DNA from: Streptomyces shenzhenensis
GTDB taxonomy: Bacteria; Actinomycetota; Actinomycetes; Streptomycetales; Streptomycetaceae
Assembly: GCF_003688995.1 (NCBI RefSeq)
Contig: NZ_PENI01000021.1
Location: 1-64,000 of the forward strand
Reading direction: 5' to 3'
Length of the DNA stretch: 64,000 nucleotides
Positions within the stretch are counted from its first letter, which is position 1. Every line of letters begins with the position of its first letter. A program made the translations under genes and the position numbers. Of this stretch, positions 34,452 to 42,862 are shown piece after piece. Under the pieces are notes generated by a model that was not told where the DNA came from, did not search any database, and was given only the letters and a program-made list of their open reading frames with translations.

Positions 34452-34910
34452 TCACCGGACGGTGAAGTCGGCCGCCTCGGTGTCCAAGGTCGTGGTGCCG
34501 TCCTGCGCGGTGGCCAGGACGGCGACGTGCCAGGCACCACGCGGGGACGACTCGGCGTCGGCAGTGCTGACCTCGGCGGTGTAGGTGCAGCGCACGGTGT
34601 CCTGCCCGGAGGGCCTGCAGGCGGCCGGCTGCGCGGCGGCCATGTCCTTGGCGGTCAGACTCTTCTCGGCAAGGGACGAGTTCTGCGGCCAGGCCAGCAC
34701 CTTCACGCTCTTGACACCGGAGGGCGCCGTGACATCGGTGACGAAGGTCAGCGAGCCGTCGCGGTCCCCGTCGGGAGCGGTGTAGCGGGCAGTGCTGTGT
34801 GCCAGCGTCGGAGTCTGCTCCCCGGCGTGAGCGAGAGCGAAGGCACCAGCCGCGGCACCACCGAGGGAAACGACACCGGCGGCAACGGCCAGAGCAACAC
34901 GTCGGGACAT
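34452..34910 (-). CDS. Secreted DUF5707-type protein
   Basis: A 152-residue secreted protein. The signal peptide is about residues 1-29 (SRRVALAVAAGVVSLGGAAA). The mature part has the DUF5707 pattern: LAHSTARYTAPDGDRDGSLT, GVKSVKVLAWPQNSSLA, and a C-terminal Ig-like strand pattern with two cysteines (AACRPSG, RCTYTAEV) that could form a disulphide. Such proteins are common in Streptomyces; the role is unknown. GGAGGATCCC precedes ATG 34910. Confidence 0.78.
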   Translation of the reverse strand: MSRRVALAVAAGVVSLGGAAAGAFALAHAGEQTPTLAHSTARYTAPDGDRDGSLTFVTDVTAPSGVKSVKVLAWPQNSSLAEKSLTAKDMAAAQPAACRPSGQDTVRCTYTAEVSTADAESSPRGAWHVAVLATAQDGTTTLDTEAADFTVR

Positions 34911-35353
34911 GGGATCCTCCGAAACTGTCTCAGCACTGGATCGGGTCGGCGCCACTCGACGGCGCCGCTGCACCGATTCTCGCCGCGCGACGATTGGCCG
35001 GACATGAGCGCGCATACTCAGCCCTACCTGAGTAAGCCGGCCCCTCAGCCGGACGGTCCGTCCGTGGCCGACACAACTCCGTCCGGTGGGGCGCTGCACG
35101 GCACAGGAATGTATGTCGCTCAGCGCGACTTCATCAGGTCCGGCGAAAGTGCTGAGCAGCGATTCGGCATCAGACCGCAGGGATCGACACGCTTCGCGCG
35201 CGTCAGCCCAGGCATCGCCGCAGCCTCGACGAGTTCAAGGGTGTCATGGGAACCAAGTCGTTGAGCTATGTGCCTGGTAACGGATCCGGACCGACCTCGA
35301 GTACAGCACGCGGCATATGGGAGGTGCCCGCCGCGCAGGTCCCATCGCGGGCG
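34911..35353. other. Intergenic region
   Basis: About 440 bp. An 86-codon open frame (35004-35264, plus) begins MSAHTQPYLSKPA but has relaxed third-position GC and no family match, so I do not call it a gene. No clear RNA or operator. Confidence 0.35.
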
Positions 35354-36196
35354 TCAGCGAAGCGGCTGTGTTCCGATGACGGACAGCAGCTGCAGTTTCT
35401 CGTAGCTCTCACTGCCGGGAATCGCGGTGTAGACGAGCAGCGAATGGGACTGGACCGGGTCGACCAGCCGCTGGCAGTTCAGGTCGAGTGTGCCGAGCTC
35501 GGGGTGGATGAAGCGTTTCCCATCGTCGGGGCTGACGCCGACCTCGTGGTCGTTCCACACCGTCCGGAACTCTTCGCTGTGGGCGAGGAGCAGGTCGGCG
35601 AGGTGGGCCGCCCGGGAACCAGGACCGCGGAGGGTGAGGATCTGGCGCAGGCCTGAGGCGAACATACGTGTGAGGAACGGATGGTCTTCGGGCGCGTACA
35701 GCTGCCGCGTGGCGGGGTCGGTGAACCACCGGTAGCCGATGCTGCGGGCCGGCCCGGTGTAGCCGGTGGTGTCACCGGTGAGCGCGACACCGAGTGCGGT
35801 TTGTCGGAGCGTCTCCCCGAGTTCGGTGACGATCTCCGCGGGAGTGTCGTGCAGGCGGTCGAAGATGCGCAACAGGCCGGGGCTGACGTGCTCACTGGCC
35901 GCGCCGCGGGTGGGTGGGTTGTGCCCGGCGAGGCGGAACAGGTGATCACGCTCATCGAGGGAGAGGTGAAGTCCCTGCGCGATGGAGGCGATCATCTGCT
36001 CCGATGGCCGGGGTCCGCGTTCCCGTTCGAGTCGTGCGTAGTAGTCGGTCGACATGTGGCAGAGCGCCGCCGCCTCTTCCCGCCGCAGCCCGTCGGTTCG
36101 GCGGCGTTGTCCGCGCGGGAGGCCGACGTCTTCGGGTTGCAGCGATTTCCGGCGGCGCCGGAGAAACTCGGCCAGCCCGGTCCGATCGATCACCAT
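35354..36196 (-). CDS. XRE-family regulator, MmyB-like
   Basis: A 280-residue MmyB-type regulator. The HTH core is RRTDGLRREEAAALCHMSTD, followed by YYARLERERGPRPSEQ. The ligand domain contains GYRWFTDPATRQLY and ends LGTLDLNCQRLVDPVQSH. Same family as the gene at 15277 but clearly divergent from it. Upstream on the same strand is the MDR gene at 36450, so it may regulate that gene or a distant one. Confidence 0.87.
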   Translation of the reverse strand: MVIDRTGLAEFLRRRRKSLQPEDVGLPRGQRRRTDGLRREEAAALCHMSTDYYARLERERGPRPSEQMIASIAQGLHLSLDERDHLFRLAGHNPPTRGAASEHVSPGLLRIFDRLHDTPAEIVTELGETLRQTALGVALTGDTTGYTGPARSIGYRWFTDPATRQLYAPEDHPFLTRMFASGLRQILTLRGPGSRAAHLADLLLAHSEEFRTVWNDHEVGVSPDDGKRFIHPELGTLDLNCQRLVDPVQSHSLLVYTAIPGSESYEKLQLLSVIGTQPLR

Positions 36197-36449
36197 ACGT
36201 TGTCTCCCTCGTTATCGAGTTATTCCTACCGCCCATGCGTCTCCACATCCACGGCTTGCCGATCCCCCCTTCACAGCGCTGCACAGTCCTGAACTCCACG
36301 GCCCGAAAGGCCGTTGCCGCCGCTCCAGCTCCTAAGAACTCCCAACGAAATGATCTCCGAGGCGGTTGGATCGATATTCCGAAGAGGCGGGCTTCCCGCG
36401 GCCAAAGCTGCGGCCAAAGCTGCGGGAAGCCCTGAACGGTGGGGCGGTC

Positions 36450-37355
36450 TCAGATGCAGATCACGATTTTCCCCCGCGTGTGTCCGCGTTCGGCGTAGGT
36501 GTGCGCTTCCGCGATCCGTTCGAGCGGGTAGGTTCGCTCGATGCGCGGTGTGTAGCGGCCCTGGCGGCCGAGTTCGCCTGCTTCGGCGAGGAGCGTGGAG
36601 TCGTTCTCCGCGTTGGCCACCAGCACGCCCAGTCGTTGCGCGTTGATGTGGTCGGCGACCGTCGACACGCGAGCGGGGTCACCGACGATCGCGAGGAGAT
36701 CGGTCAGGGACCCGGAAGCCGCGGTGTCGAGCGCGATGTCGACGCCGTCGGGAGCCAGGGCGGCAAGGCGCTCGGCGAGACCGGTTCCGTAGGTGGTCGC
36801 AACGGCTCCGAGGGAGGTGAGGAACTCGTGGTTGCGCTCGCTGGCCGTCCCGATCACGGTTGCGCCCCGGGCCACCGCGATCTCGACGGCGGCGCTGCCC
36901 ACGCCTCCGGCGGCGCCCTCGATGAGCAGGGTGCGCCCCCGCAGGGGACCGAGCGCCTTCAGCCCGCCCATCGCGGTCACGGATGCCAGTGCGGCGCCGG
37001 CGGCTTCCTGATCGGTCCATGTGGTGGGCGCGTGGGCCCAGGCCGAGAGCACGGCCAGCTCCGCTGTCGCGCCCGTGACGCCGCCCAGCCCGAAGACACG
37101 GTCGCCGATGCTCACCCCGTGCACGCCCTCACCGATCTCGTCGACCACGCCGACGGCCTCACGCCCGGGGATCGCGGGCAGGTCCACGGGGAACACCTCA
37201 CGCACCGCACCGGAGCGCACCTTCCAGTCGACGGGATTGACGCCGGCTGCCGCGACGTGGATGCGGATCTCGCCCGGCCCGGGATGTGGGTCCGGCACCT
37301 GCTCGACCACAAGGGTCTCCACACCGCCGTACTCGTGATAGCGGACTGCGCGCAT
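36450..37355 (-). CDS. MDR NADP-dependent oxidoreductase under MerR control
   Basis: A 301-residue quinone-reductase-like MDR protein. N-terminus MRAVRYHEYGG, zinc-free GVNPVDWKVRSG, GREAVGVVDEIGEG, and cofactor motif IEGAAGGVGSAAVEIA. The C-terminus YPLERIAEAHTYAERGHTRG is the family end. ATG 37355 is preceded by GGAAAGGCAG. The promoter at 37438-37469 has the long spacer and operator of MerR-activated genes, and a MerR gene is divergent at 37503. Confidence 0.88.
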   Translation of the reverse strand: MRAVRYHEYGGVETLVVEQVPDPHPGPGEIRIHVAAAGVNPVDWKVRSGAVREVFPVDLPAIPGREAVGVVDEIGEGVHGVSIGDRVFGLGGVTGATAELAVLSAWAHAPTTWTDQEAAGAALASVTAMGGLKALGPLRGRTLLIEGAAGGVGSAAVEIAVARGATVIGTASERNHEFLTSLGAVATTYGTGLAERLAALAPDGVDIALDTAASGSLTDLLAIVGDPARVSTVADHINAQRLGVLVANAENDSTLLAEAGELGRQGRYTPRIERTYPLERIAEAHTYAERGHTRGKIVICI

Positions 37356-37437
37356 GATGTGCTGCCTTTCCACACGGCCGCGGCCGGCCGTTTCTTGGGA
37401 TCGCTGCGATGGATGCCGACGAACGCCGACGTCGACT

Positions 37438-37469
37438 ACGCTAAAACCTCACGTCAACGTCAGGTGCAA
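37438..37469 (-). promoter_or_regulatory. MerR-type promoter with long spacer and operator
   Basis: On the minus strand TTGCAC (37469-37464) and TAGCGT (37443-37438) act as -35 and -10, 20 bp apart (19 if TTAGCG is used). Between them lies the operator 37446-37465, read on plus as ACCTCACGTCAACGTCAGGT, whose outer and inner blocks (ACCT.ACGT / ACGT.AGGT) are mirror complements. This is the geometry at which MerR proteins untwist DNA to activate transcription. Confidence 0.7.
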
Positions 37470-37502
37470 GTCGGGCGGGCCGCCTGGGGCAGAGGAGGAC
37501 TG

Positions 37503-37868
37503 GTGCGCATCGGTGAGGTCGCAGACAAGGCAGGAGTGAGCGTCCGGGCTCTGCGCTACTACGAAGAACAGGATCTGCTCCAGGCGGACCGCAGCCCCGG
37601 AGGCCAGCGGCACTACTCCGACAAAGCTGTCCCCCAGGTCTGGCTCATCCAGCAGCTGTATGCCGCGGGCCTCCCGAGCAGAGTGGTCCGCCAAGTGCTG
37701 CAGTGCCTGGACGCGGGTGAAGTACCCCCGAAACTCCTGGAGGAAATGGAAGCCCAACGCGTTCGCATCGAGCAGCAGATCGCCAACCTGCTCGCTGTGC
37801 GCGACCGGCTCGATCACGTGATCGCCAACACACAGAACCCTGGCCCCGACTGCTTTCACGAGCGCTGA
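37503..37868 (+). CDS. MerR-family regulator
   Basis: A 121-residue MerR protein: VRIGEVADKAGVSVRALRYY (HTH), EEQDLLQADRSPGGQRHYSD (wing), and a coiled coil ending QQIANLLAVRDRLDHVI. It has one Cys in the coiled-coil region (LQCLDAGE) and one near the C-terminus (PDCFHER). Thus metal or redox/electrophile sensing is possible but not shown. GTG 37503 has AGAGGAGG upstream. Divergent target: MDR gene 36450-37355. Confidence 0.88.
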   Translation: MRIGEVADKAGVSVRALRYYEEQDLLQADRSPGGQRHYSDKAVPQVWLIQQLYAAGLPSRVVRQVLQCLDAGEVPPKLLEEMEAQRVRIEQQIANLLAVRDRLDHVIANTQNPGPDCFHER

Positions 37869-37871
37869 CGA

Positions 37872-38284
37872 CTACTGCCGCAACGACTGCAGGCGTCGCC
37901 AGCAGATGAGTGCGCATCCGAGGGTGAGGAATGCCTCGTTGATTTCGTCGCGGATCTCCCAGCGGATGCGCGGGCGGCGAAACCAGTGCAGGTAGGCGAA
38001 CGCAGGCGCGACGACCCAGCGCTGAGCGCCGAGCCCCGGGCCGTGCTCGGCGCCGCGGCGGGCGATCAGCGGCTTCACGCCGAGATCCCAGGTCAGCCGA
38101 CGGTACTTGTCGTGGTCGTAGCCGCGGTCGCCCAGCACCGTGTCCGGGCGGCGCCGGGGCCGACCGACCTTTCCCCGCACCGGCACCACGACCCTGGGTG
38201 CCGGGTCCGACGCTCGACCTTGGGTAGCAGTGGCTCAATCTCCCATAGCTCGTCATCAACTTCCCACGGCTTCGGCTGAGCCAC
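37872..38284 (-). pseudogene. IS5-family transposase remnant (internal deletion)
   Basis: The 5' part (from ATG 38284) reads PWEVDDELWEIEPLLPKVER, the N-terminus of an IS5-type transposase. After about 35 codons it jumps, in another frame, to the C-terminal part: RPRRRPDTVLGDRGYDHDKY, GVKPLIARRGAEHG, and the tail EIRDEINEAFLTLGCALICW. The middle, including the first catalytic Asp, is gone, so it is inactive. Confidence 0.8.
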
Positions 38285-38336
38285 CCCGCACCCTCAAATC
38301 ATCAGTCTCGGGGTGATCCAACCAGGGCGGCTTGGA

Positions 38337-38904
38337 TCAGGGAGCCAGTGCTGCGGTCACCCGGGCGAGGCGGTCCGCCGACAGGGCGAAGCCGTTGGTG
38401 GGGTTGCGGAACGAGTAGAAACCGTCGTTGATCTGCTGGCCGTCTCTGGATGTGGTCCAGTGCGTGGGGCCACAGGGACCTTGGGCTTCGAGTAGAGCTA
38501 CCGCGAGTTGTTCGGGGTCCTCGACGGCGGTTCGGGCGTGCAGCGCGGACGCCAGGCGCTCGGCGGCCGTGGCGGGTATCGCTGTGTCTCCGAATGCGGG
38601 CAGCAGGAGCAGTAGACGACTGTGGGGATCGGTGGTGGAGCCACCGGCCGAGCCGTTGTCGGCAGCTGATGCCAGCTCGGCCCAGGAAAGACCCGGGCCC
38701 ATAAAGTGGCCGTCATCGCTGGCGAGCAGTTCGGCGCGGTCCCAGTCGGGGTGGTGCAGGAGGTAGTCGGTGCCCGCGTCTCCTTCAAGGTTGCGGTAGA
38801 CGATGTGCAGGCGGCCTGCGGTGACCGGGACGGTGAAGGTGGGCGAGGGGGCCGCCTTCGTAGCCGGGGATCTGGTCCAGGTGCAGGTGTGCGCTGTTCG
38901 TCAT
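38337..38904 (-). pseudogene. Frameshifted hypothetical gene
   Basis: From ATG 38904 the frame reads MTNSAHLHLDQIPGYE and then goes out of frame at about 38848-38858. The +1 frame continues as SPTFTVPVTAGRLHIVYRN, DYLLHHPDWDRAELL, SDDGHFMGPGLSWAELA and on to the stop at 38337. The total length is 3n+1, so removing one base (near the GGCGGCCCCC run) restores about 188 residues. I do not recognise the family. It is either a real lesion or a base-call error. Confidence 0.7.
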
Positions 38905-39193
38905 GGCGCTCATCATGCCGGGAGCCGCCGCGGCTGAATCATCAACATCGGATCGAACACCGCGGTCAGTCTGTAGCCGGAGCTCGGGTTCTGCTCCGTG
39001 AGCAAGGCCGCCGCGGGCCGGCTGGTCGGCATCGTGGCGATGGGGTGGGTTCGGCGTAGGCACGCGGCCGCTACCGAGAGGCGGATCGGCGATCCGCGGA
39101 CCCGTGGGCCCTGAATCCACAGACGGCGCGGTTCGAGCATGGACTCACACGCCGACCCGCGGCCGATTCGCCGCAGCACGAAGGGGACCGCCC

Positions 39194-40132
39194 ATGACTC
39201 GGACCATCGACATCGCCATCCCTGGCCTGTCCGGAATGCTCGCCGTCATCACCGGTGCGAGCGACGGGATCGGGCTGGTCATCACCGCCTGTCTCGCCGA
39301 AGCCGGTGCGGAGGTGGTCATGCCGGTCCGCAACCCGGCCAAGGGCGAGAAGGCCGCCGACCACATCCGCAGCCGCGTCCCGGGTGCGCAGGTCTCCACC
39401 CGGGTCCTCGACCTGGCCTCGCTCGACTCGGTGGCCGCCCTCGCGGAACAGCTTGTGGGCGAAGGCCGCCCGATCAACATCCTCATCAACAACGCCGGTG
39501 TGATGACCCCGCCGAGCCGACAGGTCACCAAGGACGGCTTCGAGCTGCAGTTCGGCACCAACCACCTCGGCCACTTCGCCCTCACCACGGGGCTGCTGCC
39601 GCTGCTTCGCGCGGGCAGGGCCCGGGTCACGCACCAGACGAGCGTTGCCGCCCGAAGCGGTGCGATCAACTGGGGTGACCTGAACTGGGAGCGCAGCTAC
39701 GACGTGCGCAAGGCCTACAGCCAGTCGAAGATCGCCGTCGGCCTGTTCGCCCGCGAGCTCGACGCGCGCAGCGCGGCGGCGGGGTGGGGCATCACCAGCA
39801 ACCTCTCCCACCCCGGCATCTCCCCCACAAACCTGCTGTCCGCACAGCCCGGCATGGGACGGCAGAAGGACACCGGCTCGGTCCGCCTGATCCGCACGTT
39901 CTCCCGCATGGGCGTCCTCGTCGGGACCGCCGACACCGCCGCTCTGCCCGCGCTGCTCGCCGCGACCGGCCCGGACTCGCAGGGCGGCCAGTTCTACGGC
40001 CCCGACGGACGTGGCAACCTCCGCGGCGCTGCCGCGCAGCAGGAGCTGTGGGCTCCGCTGCGCAGCATGGACGACGCCCGTAGGCTCTGGGAGGCCTCCG
40101 AGCGGCTGGTCGGCGTGCGATTCCCCGCCTGA
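39194..40132 (+). CDS. SDR-family oxidoreductase (retinol-dehydrogenase-like)
   Basis: A 312-residue SDR of the longer, RDH/WWOX-like kind. Cofactor motif AVITGASDGIGLVIT, NNAGVM, and catalytic Tyr/Lys in AYSQSKIAVGLF. The C-terminal extension has GGQFYGPDGRGNLRG. PVRNPAKGEKAA after strand 2 favours NADP(H). AAGGGGA precedes ATG 39194, and a strong hairpin follows its stop. Confidence 0.9.
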   Translation: MTRTIDIAIPGLSGMLAVITGASDGIGLVITACLAEAGAEVVMPVRNPAKGEKAADHIRSRVPGAQVSTRVLDLASLDSVAALAEQLVGEGRPINILINNAGVMTPPSRQVTKDGFELQFGTNHLGHFALTTGLLPLLRAGRARVTHQTSVAARSGAINWGDLNWERSYDVRKAYSQSKIAVGLFARELDARSAAAGWGITSNLSHPGISPTNLLSAQPGMGRQKDTGSVRLIRTFSRMGVLVGTADTAALPALLAATGPDSQGGQFYGPDGRGNLRGAAAQQELWAPLRSMDDARRLWEASERLVGVRFPA

Positions 40133-40142
40133 CCCCCAGAGA

Positions 40143-40193
40143 ACGGATCGCCGGCAGCCGCTCTCGCATCGAGAGCGCCGGCGATCCGTCTTT
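40143..40193 (+). terminator. Strong terminator with nested hairpin
   Basis: ACGGATCGCCGGC (40143-40155) pairs perfectly with GCCGGCGATCCGT (40177-40189). Inside its loop GCTCTCG (40160-40166) pairs with CGAGAGC (40170-40176). CTTT follows. It lies 11 bp after the SDR stop. Confidence 0.85.
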
Positions 40194-40924
40194 GCTCCGC
40201 GGTCCCGTCCCCCAGCCGCCGCAGCAACCGGGCCCCGGTTCTCCTCGGCGGCCTCACGGTCGGGTTCGAAGCCGACACATCTGAAGACGCCTCCAGGACG
40301 GATCAGTCCGGACTGACGCATATGAGCGGGAAGTAGGTGTCGATGTCGCCCGCGGCGTAGGACGTGACAAGGTCCGGCACACGTTCGTACGACCAGGGTT
40401 CGGCCAGGGCGTCATCCGGCGCCATCCACCGGTGGCGTTCCGCGAACTCCATCGCGGCCAGAACTTGCGCCGCGCGTAGTGAATGTGGACGTGTTGATGC
40501 CGGTGGGTGCAATTCGATGGCTCGGACAAGGGCCGTTCGCAGCCCCTTTTGAGCGTTCCTCCGCCAGCAGGGACAAGGAACGCTGTCGTGACTGAGGTCA
40601 GGGAAGGTTTACGGCGGCTACCGATCGCCCGTCACAGGCAGGAGCGTGCGACACCGGAGTAGTTGACGACGACGCGTGCCCAAGGGGAGCCGTATCGCTG
40701 CACGATGGCCCTGCCGATCCCGCAAGTTGAGAAGTTCGGGTCACGCTCGTGCTCGCGCGCCGGTCGGCGGGACGGTGGTGGACCGGGAGAGGGCACGGCG
40801 GGCGGCGGCGAGGGCGATGAACGACCAGGTCAGTCCGCCGAGGGCGTTGGCGCGGCGGTGGGAACGACGGAAGCCCCGAGGAGCGTCAGACGCCGATAGC
40901 GGCGAAACCTCGCCAGGCCGCAGG
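40194..40924. other. Gene-poor stretch with fragments
   Basis: Apart from the fragment at 40303-40512 I see no intact gene. On the minus strand around 40760-40890 a short frame (SHRRANALGGLTWSFIALAA) is protein-like and could be the tail of a lost gene, but it is too short to assign. Confidence 0.35.
40303..40512 (-). pseudogene. C-terminal fragment of a hypothetical protein
   Basis: The last 50 codons read AAMEFAERHRWMAPDDALAE, SYERVPDLVTSYAAGDIDTY and FPLICVSPD with good codon use. The upstream 20 codons are not protein-like, so the gene looks truncated at its 5' end. Family not recognised. Confidence 0.4.
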
Positions 40925-41299
40925 TCAGGTGGGGTTCAGCGGAGTGATGCCGGTGCCCGCGTACAGCTCGGGCTCCAGCGACAGAACGGTGAGCGGCTCC
41001 CCCGCCTTCACCGCCTGCCAGGCGATCGCCGCGGCGTGCGCCACCGGCCAGTCAACGTGTCTCCAGTCCATCGCATCCACCGCGTGTGCCGCGGTGAACG
41101 GCACGTTCTCAGCGAACCGCAGGGACGCCGCGTGCTGGCCTGCCCCGGCGACCTGTCGCTCAGCGGCCGGCACGGACAGCGACGGGACGATGACCCGGCC
41201 GGTGCCACGCGAGGCTTCGATATAGAGGCCGGTGAAGAAAGCATCCGCACGAAAGAGGGCGGTCAGAGCGGTGTGGTCCAGAACCGCTGTCAGATTCAT
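40925..41299 (-). CDS. PIN-like toxin of a TA pair
   Basis: A 124-residue protein beginning NLTAVLDHTALTALFRAD, the PIN-domain start with a conserved Asp (Asp8), followed by FFTGLYIEASRGTGRVIVPS and a region with acidic residues (HAVDAMDW). The C-terminal AAAIAWQAVKAGEPLTVLS fits the last strands of the fold. PIN toxins are Mg-dependent RNases. It is directly downstream of, and overlaps by 4 bp, a ribbon-helix-helix antitoxin. The acidic set is not complete to my eye, so the activity is uncertain. Confidence 0.65.
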   Translation of the reverse strand: MNLTAVLDHTALTALFRADAFFTGLYIEASRGTGRVIVPSLSVPAAERQVAGAGQHAASLRFAENVPFTAAHAVDAMDWRHVDWPVAHAAAIAWQAVKAGEPLTVLSLEPELYAGTGITPLNPT

Positions 41300-41550
41300 G
41301 CGGCGGCGCCGCCCTGATGGGCACGGACCTTCGCCCAGGCGTCCTGGCCGGCCTGCTTGACCTGCTCGGTGTACTCGACGCCGAGCTCGCGGGCAGCCTC
41401 GACAGCCCGCTGCTCCCGCTCGGCAGCCGTCAGCTCACGGCCGGCGAGCTCTTCCAGCAACTCTGTGATGGTGGTGCCGCGCTCGTGAGCAAGGATGCGC
41501 AGTCGGTCACGCACTTCCTCACTGGTCTTGATGCTGGTCGGCTTGCTCAT
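41296..41550 (-). CDS. Ribbon-helix-helix antitoxin
   Basis: An 84-residue protein with an N-terminal RHH DNA-binding motif (KPTSIKTSEEVRDRLRILAH, then ERGTTITELLEELAGRE) and a charged helical C-terminal half (EYTEQVKQAGQDAWAKVRAH) for toxin binding. ATG 41550 is chosen over the in-frame start 41568 because the latter would cover the operator. Toxin start overlaps its stop (ATGA). The palindrome just upstream supports autoregulation. Confidence 0.8.
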   Translation of the reverse strand: MSKPTSIKTSEEVRDRLRILAHERGTTITELLEELAGRELTAAEREQRAVEAARELGVEYTEQVKQAGQDAWAKVRAHQGGAAA

Positions 41551-41560
41551 GAGACCCAAT

Positions 41561-41575
41561 TCTACCACCGGTAGA
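41561..41575. promoter_or_regulatory. Antitoxin operator
   Basis: TCTACC, ACC, GGTAGA: a perfect 6-bp inverted repeat 10 bp upstream of the antitoxin ATG, where an RHH repressor would bind. Confidence 0.65.
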
Positions 41576-41725
41576 CATCATGGTGATCCCGTCGGCGCAG
41601 CTGGCGGGCCATCGCCAGACCCGCAGGTTGCCGCTCACCTCATGACCGATGACATGCCGGCCGTAGTCCCCGAGTACGGCCTCGCTGACCACCGGACGCC
41701 GCCGCGCTCACCTCCGCGGTGGGCC

Positions 41726-42622
41726 TCAAGCGATTCCGGTGTGCCGCTCGCGCATCCTGGTCGTGATCACCTGGCTGTGGTCGAGCGCGCCGGGCCGACT
41801 CATGGCCACCGCCACGAAGACGGCGTCGATGACGGCCATGTGGGAGATGCGGCCGACCATGGCTTCGTGGCGGAAGCCGTACTCCGGGCCGCCGGCCACG
41901 AGCACGAGGTCCGCGATCGTGCTGAGCGGGGACTCGCGATAGCTGGTCAGGGCGCACACCGTCGCCCCGGCGTTCTTTGCGGCTTCGGCGACGATGAGGG
42001 TCTCGCGGGTGGTGCCGGTGTGACTGATGCACAGGCAGACGTCGGCCCCGGTGAGTTGCTCCGCCACGAGGTGTTGTTCGAGGGAGTCCCCGGCCGGCCG
42101 GGTGACGATCCCGAGCGAGGTGAGCCGGTAGGCGCAGTCGAATGCCGGGCCGCGGCTGGTGCCGTTGCCGGCGATGAGCAGTGTCCGTGCGGCGGAGATC
42201 TTCTCGATCAGGGTCGCGAACGCCTCGTCGTCGAGTGTGTGGGTGGCGTCGAGGACGGTCTGCGCGCTGTGCTGAAGAACCGTGGACAGGATCTCCTGCG
42301 GGGTGGACAGTTGCGCGACCGCGGCCGGGAACTCCCCGCGGGACTCCTGGCGGGCCAGGTCGCGGGCGAGTACGAGCTTGACTTCGTGTATGCCCGCGAA
42401 ACCAAGACGCTGGCAGACCCGGACGATGGACGACGAGCTCACGTCCGCACGCTCGGCGATCTCCTTCACCGAGGCGTTGACGATCCATGCCTGGTTGGCG
42501 TCGATCATGTCGATGACCTTGCGGTCGGTAGCTGTCCATCGGCGCCCGGAAGCGCGCACGGTCGAGTCCCACTCGCCGGTGGGTCGATGCCGTGCCGGTG
42601 GAGTGGTCGGCTTGGGCGTCAC
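41726..42622 (-). CDS. MurR/RpiR-family regulator
   Basis: A 298-residue regulator. The N-terminal HTH_6 domain is VNASVKEIAERADVSSSSIV with RVCQRLGF. The C-terminal SIS domain contains RTLLIAGNGTSRGPAFDCAY and CLCISHTGTTRETL. SIS domains bind phosphorylated sugars or, by extension, other phospho-compounds. GTG 42622 (VTPKPTT) is my start; the frame is open to 42724 but that part spans the operator. It is divergent from the phosphonate transport operon at 42863, its likely target. Confidence 0.87.
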   Translation of the reverse strand: MTPKPTTPPARHRPTGEWDSTVRASGRRWTATDRKVIDMIDANQAWIVNASVKEIAERADVSSSSIVRVCQRLGFAGIHEVKLVLARDLARQESRGEFPAAVAQLSTPQEILSTVLQHSAQTVLDATHTLDDEAFATLIEKISAARTLLIAGNGTSRGPAFDCAYRLTSLGIVTRPAGDSLEQHLVAEQLTGADVCLCISHTGTTRETLIVAEAAKNAGATVCALTSYRESPLSTIADLVLVAGGPEYGFRHEAMVGRISHMAVIDAVFVAVAMSRPGALDHSQVITTRMRERHTGIA

Positions 42623-42692
42623 GCTGCACAACCTATCCGAAGCAACATGGGGCGACTGGCGGGCCCGGGCGGGTTCCCGAACCAGATTCGTT

Positions 42693-42705
42693 GGAATTGA
42701 ATTCC
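42693..42705. promoter_or_regulatory. Candidate RpiR operator
   Basis: GGAATT, G, AATTCC: a perfect 13-bp palindrome in the divergent gap between the MurR/RpiR gene and the PhnD-like gene. It is AT-rich against a GC-rich background. Confidence 0.6.
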
Positions 42706-42862
42706 CGATCTCAGAACAGATCATGGATCTTAGTTCCCAGGATGGTTGCGCGCCATCGCTCGTTCATCTGGCCGCCGAAGGATCCACATGTCCGGGTCGA
42801 GCAGCGAATACGCGGTGCCTCGGCCCGACTTCCCGGTGTTCCCAGCGCTGAAAGGCCCTCTC

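Noticed and set aside
35004..35264. 86-codon frame starting MSAHTQPYL
   Set aside because: Third-position GC is relaxed, no ribosome site is evident and no homologous pattern is recognised; left as intergenic.
40676..41317. 213-codon plus-strand frame over the toxin gene
   Set aside because: Runs antisense to the PIN-like gene and has random-looking composition.
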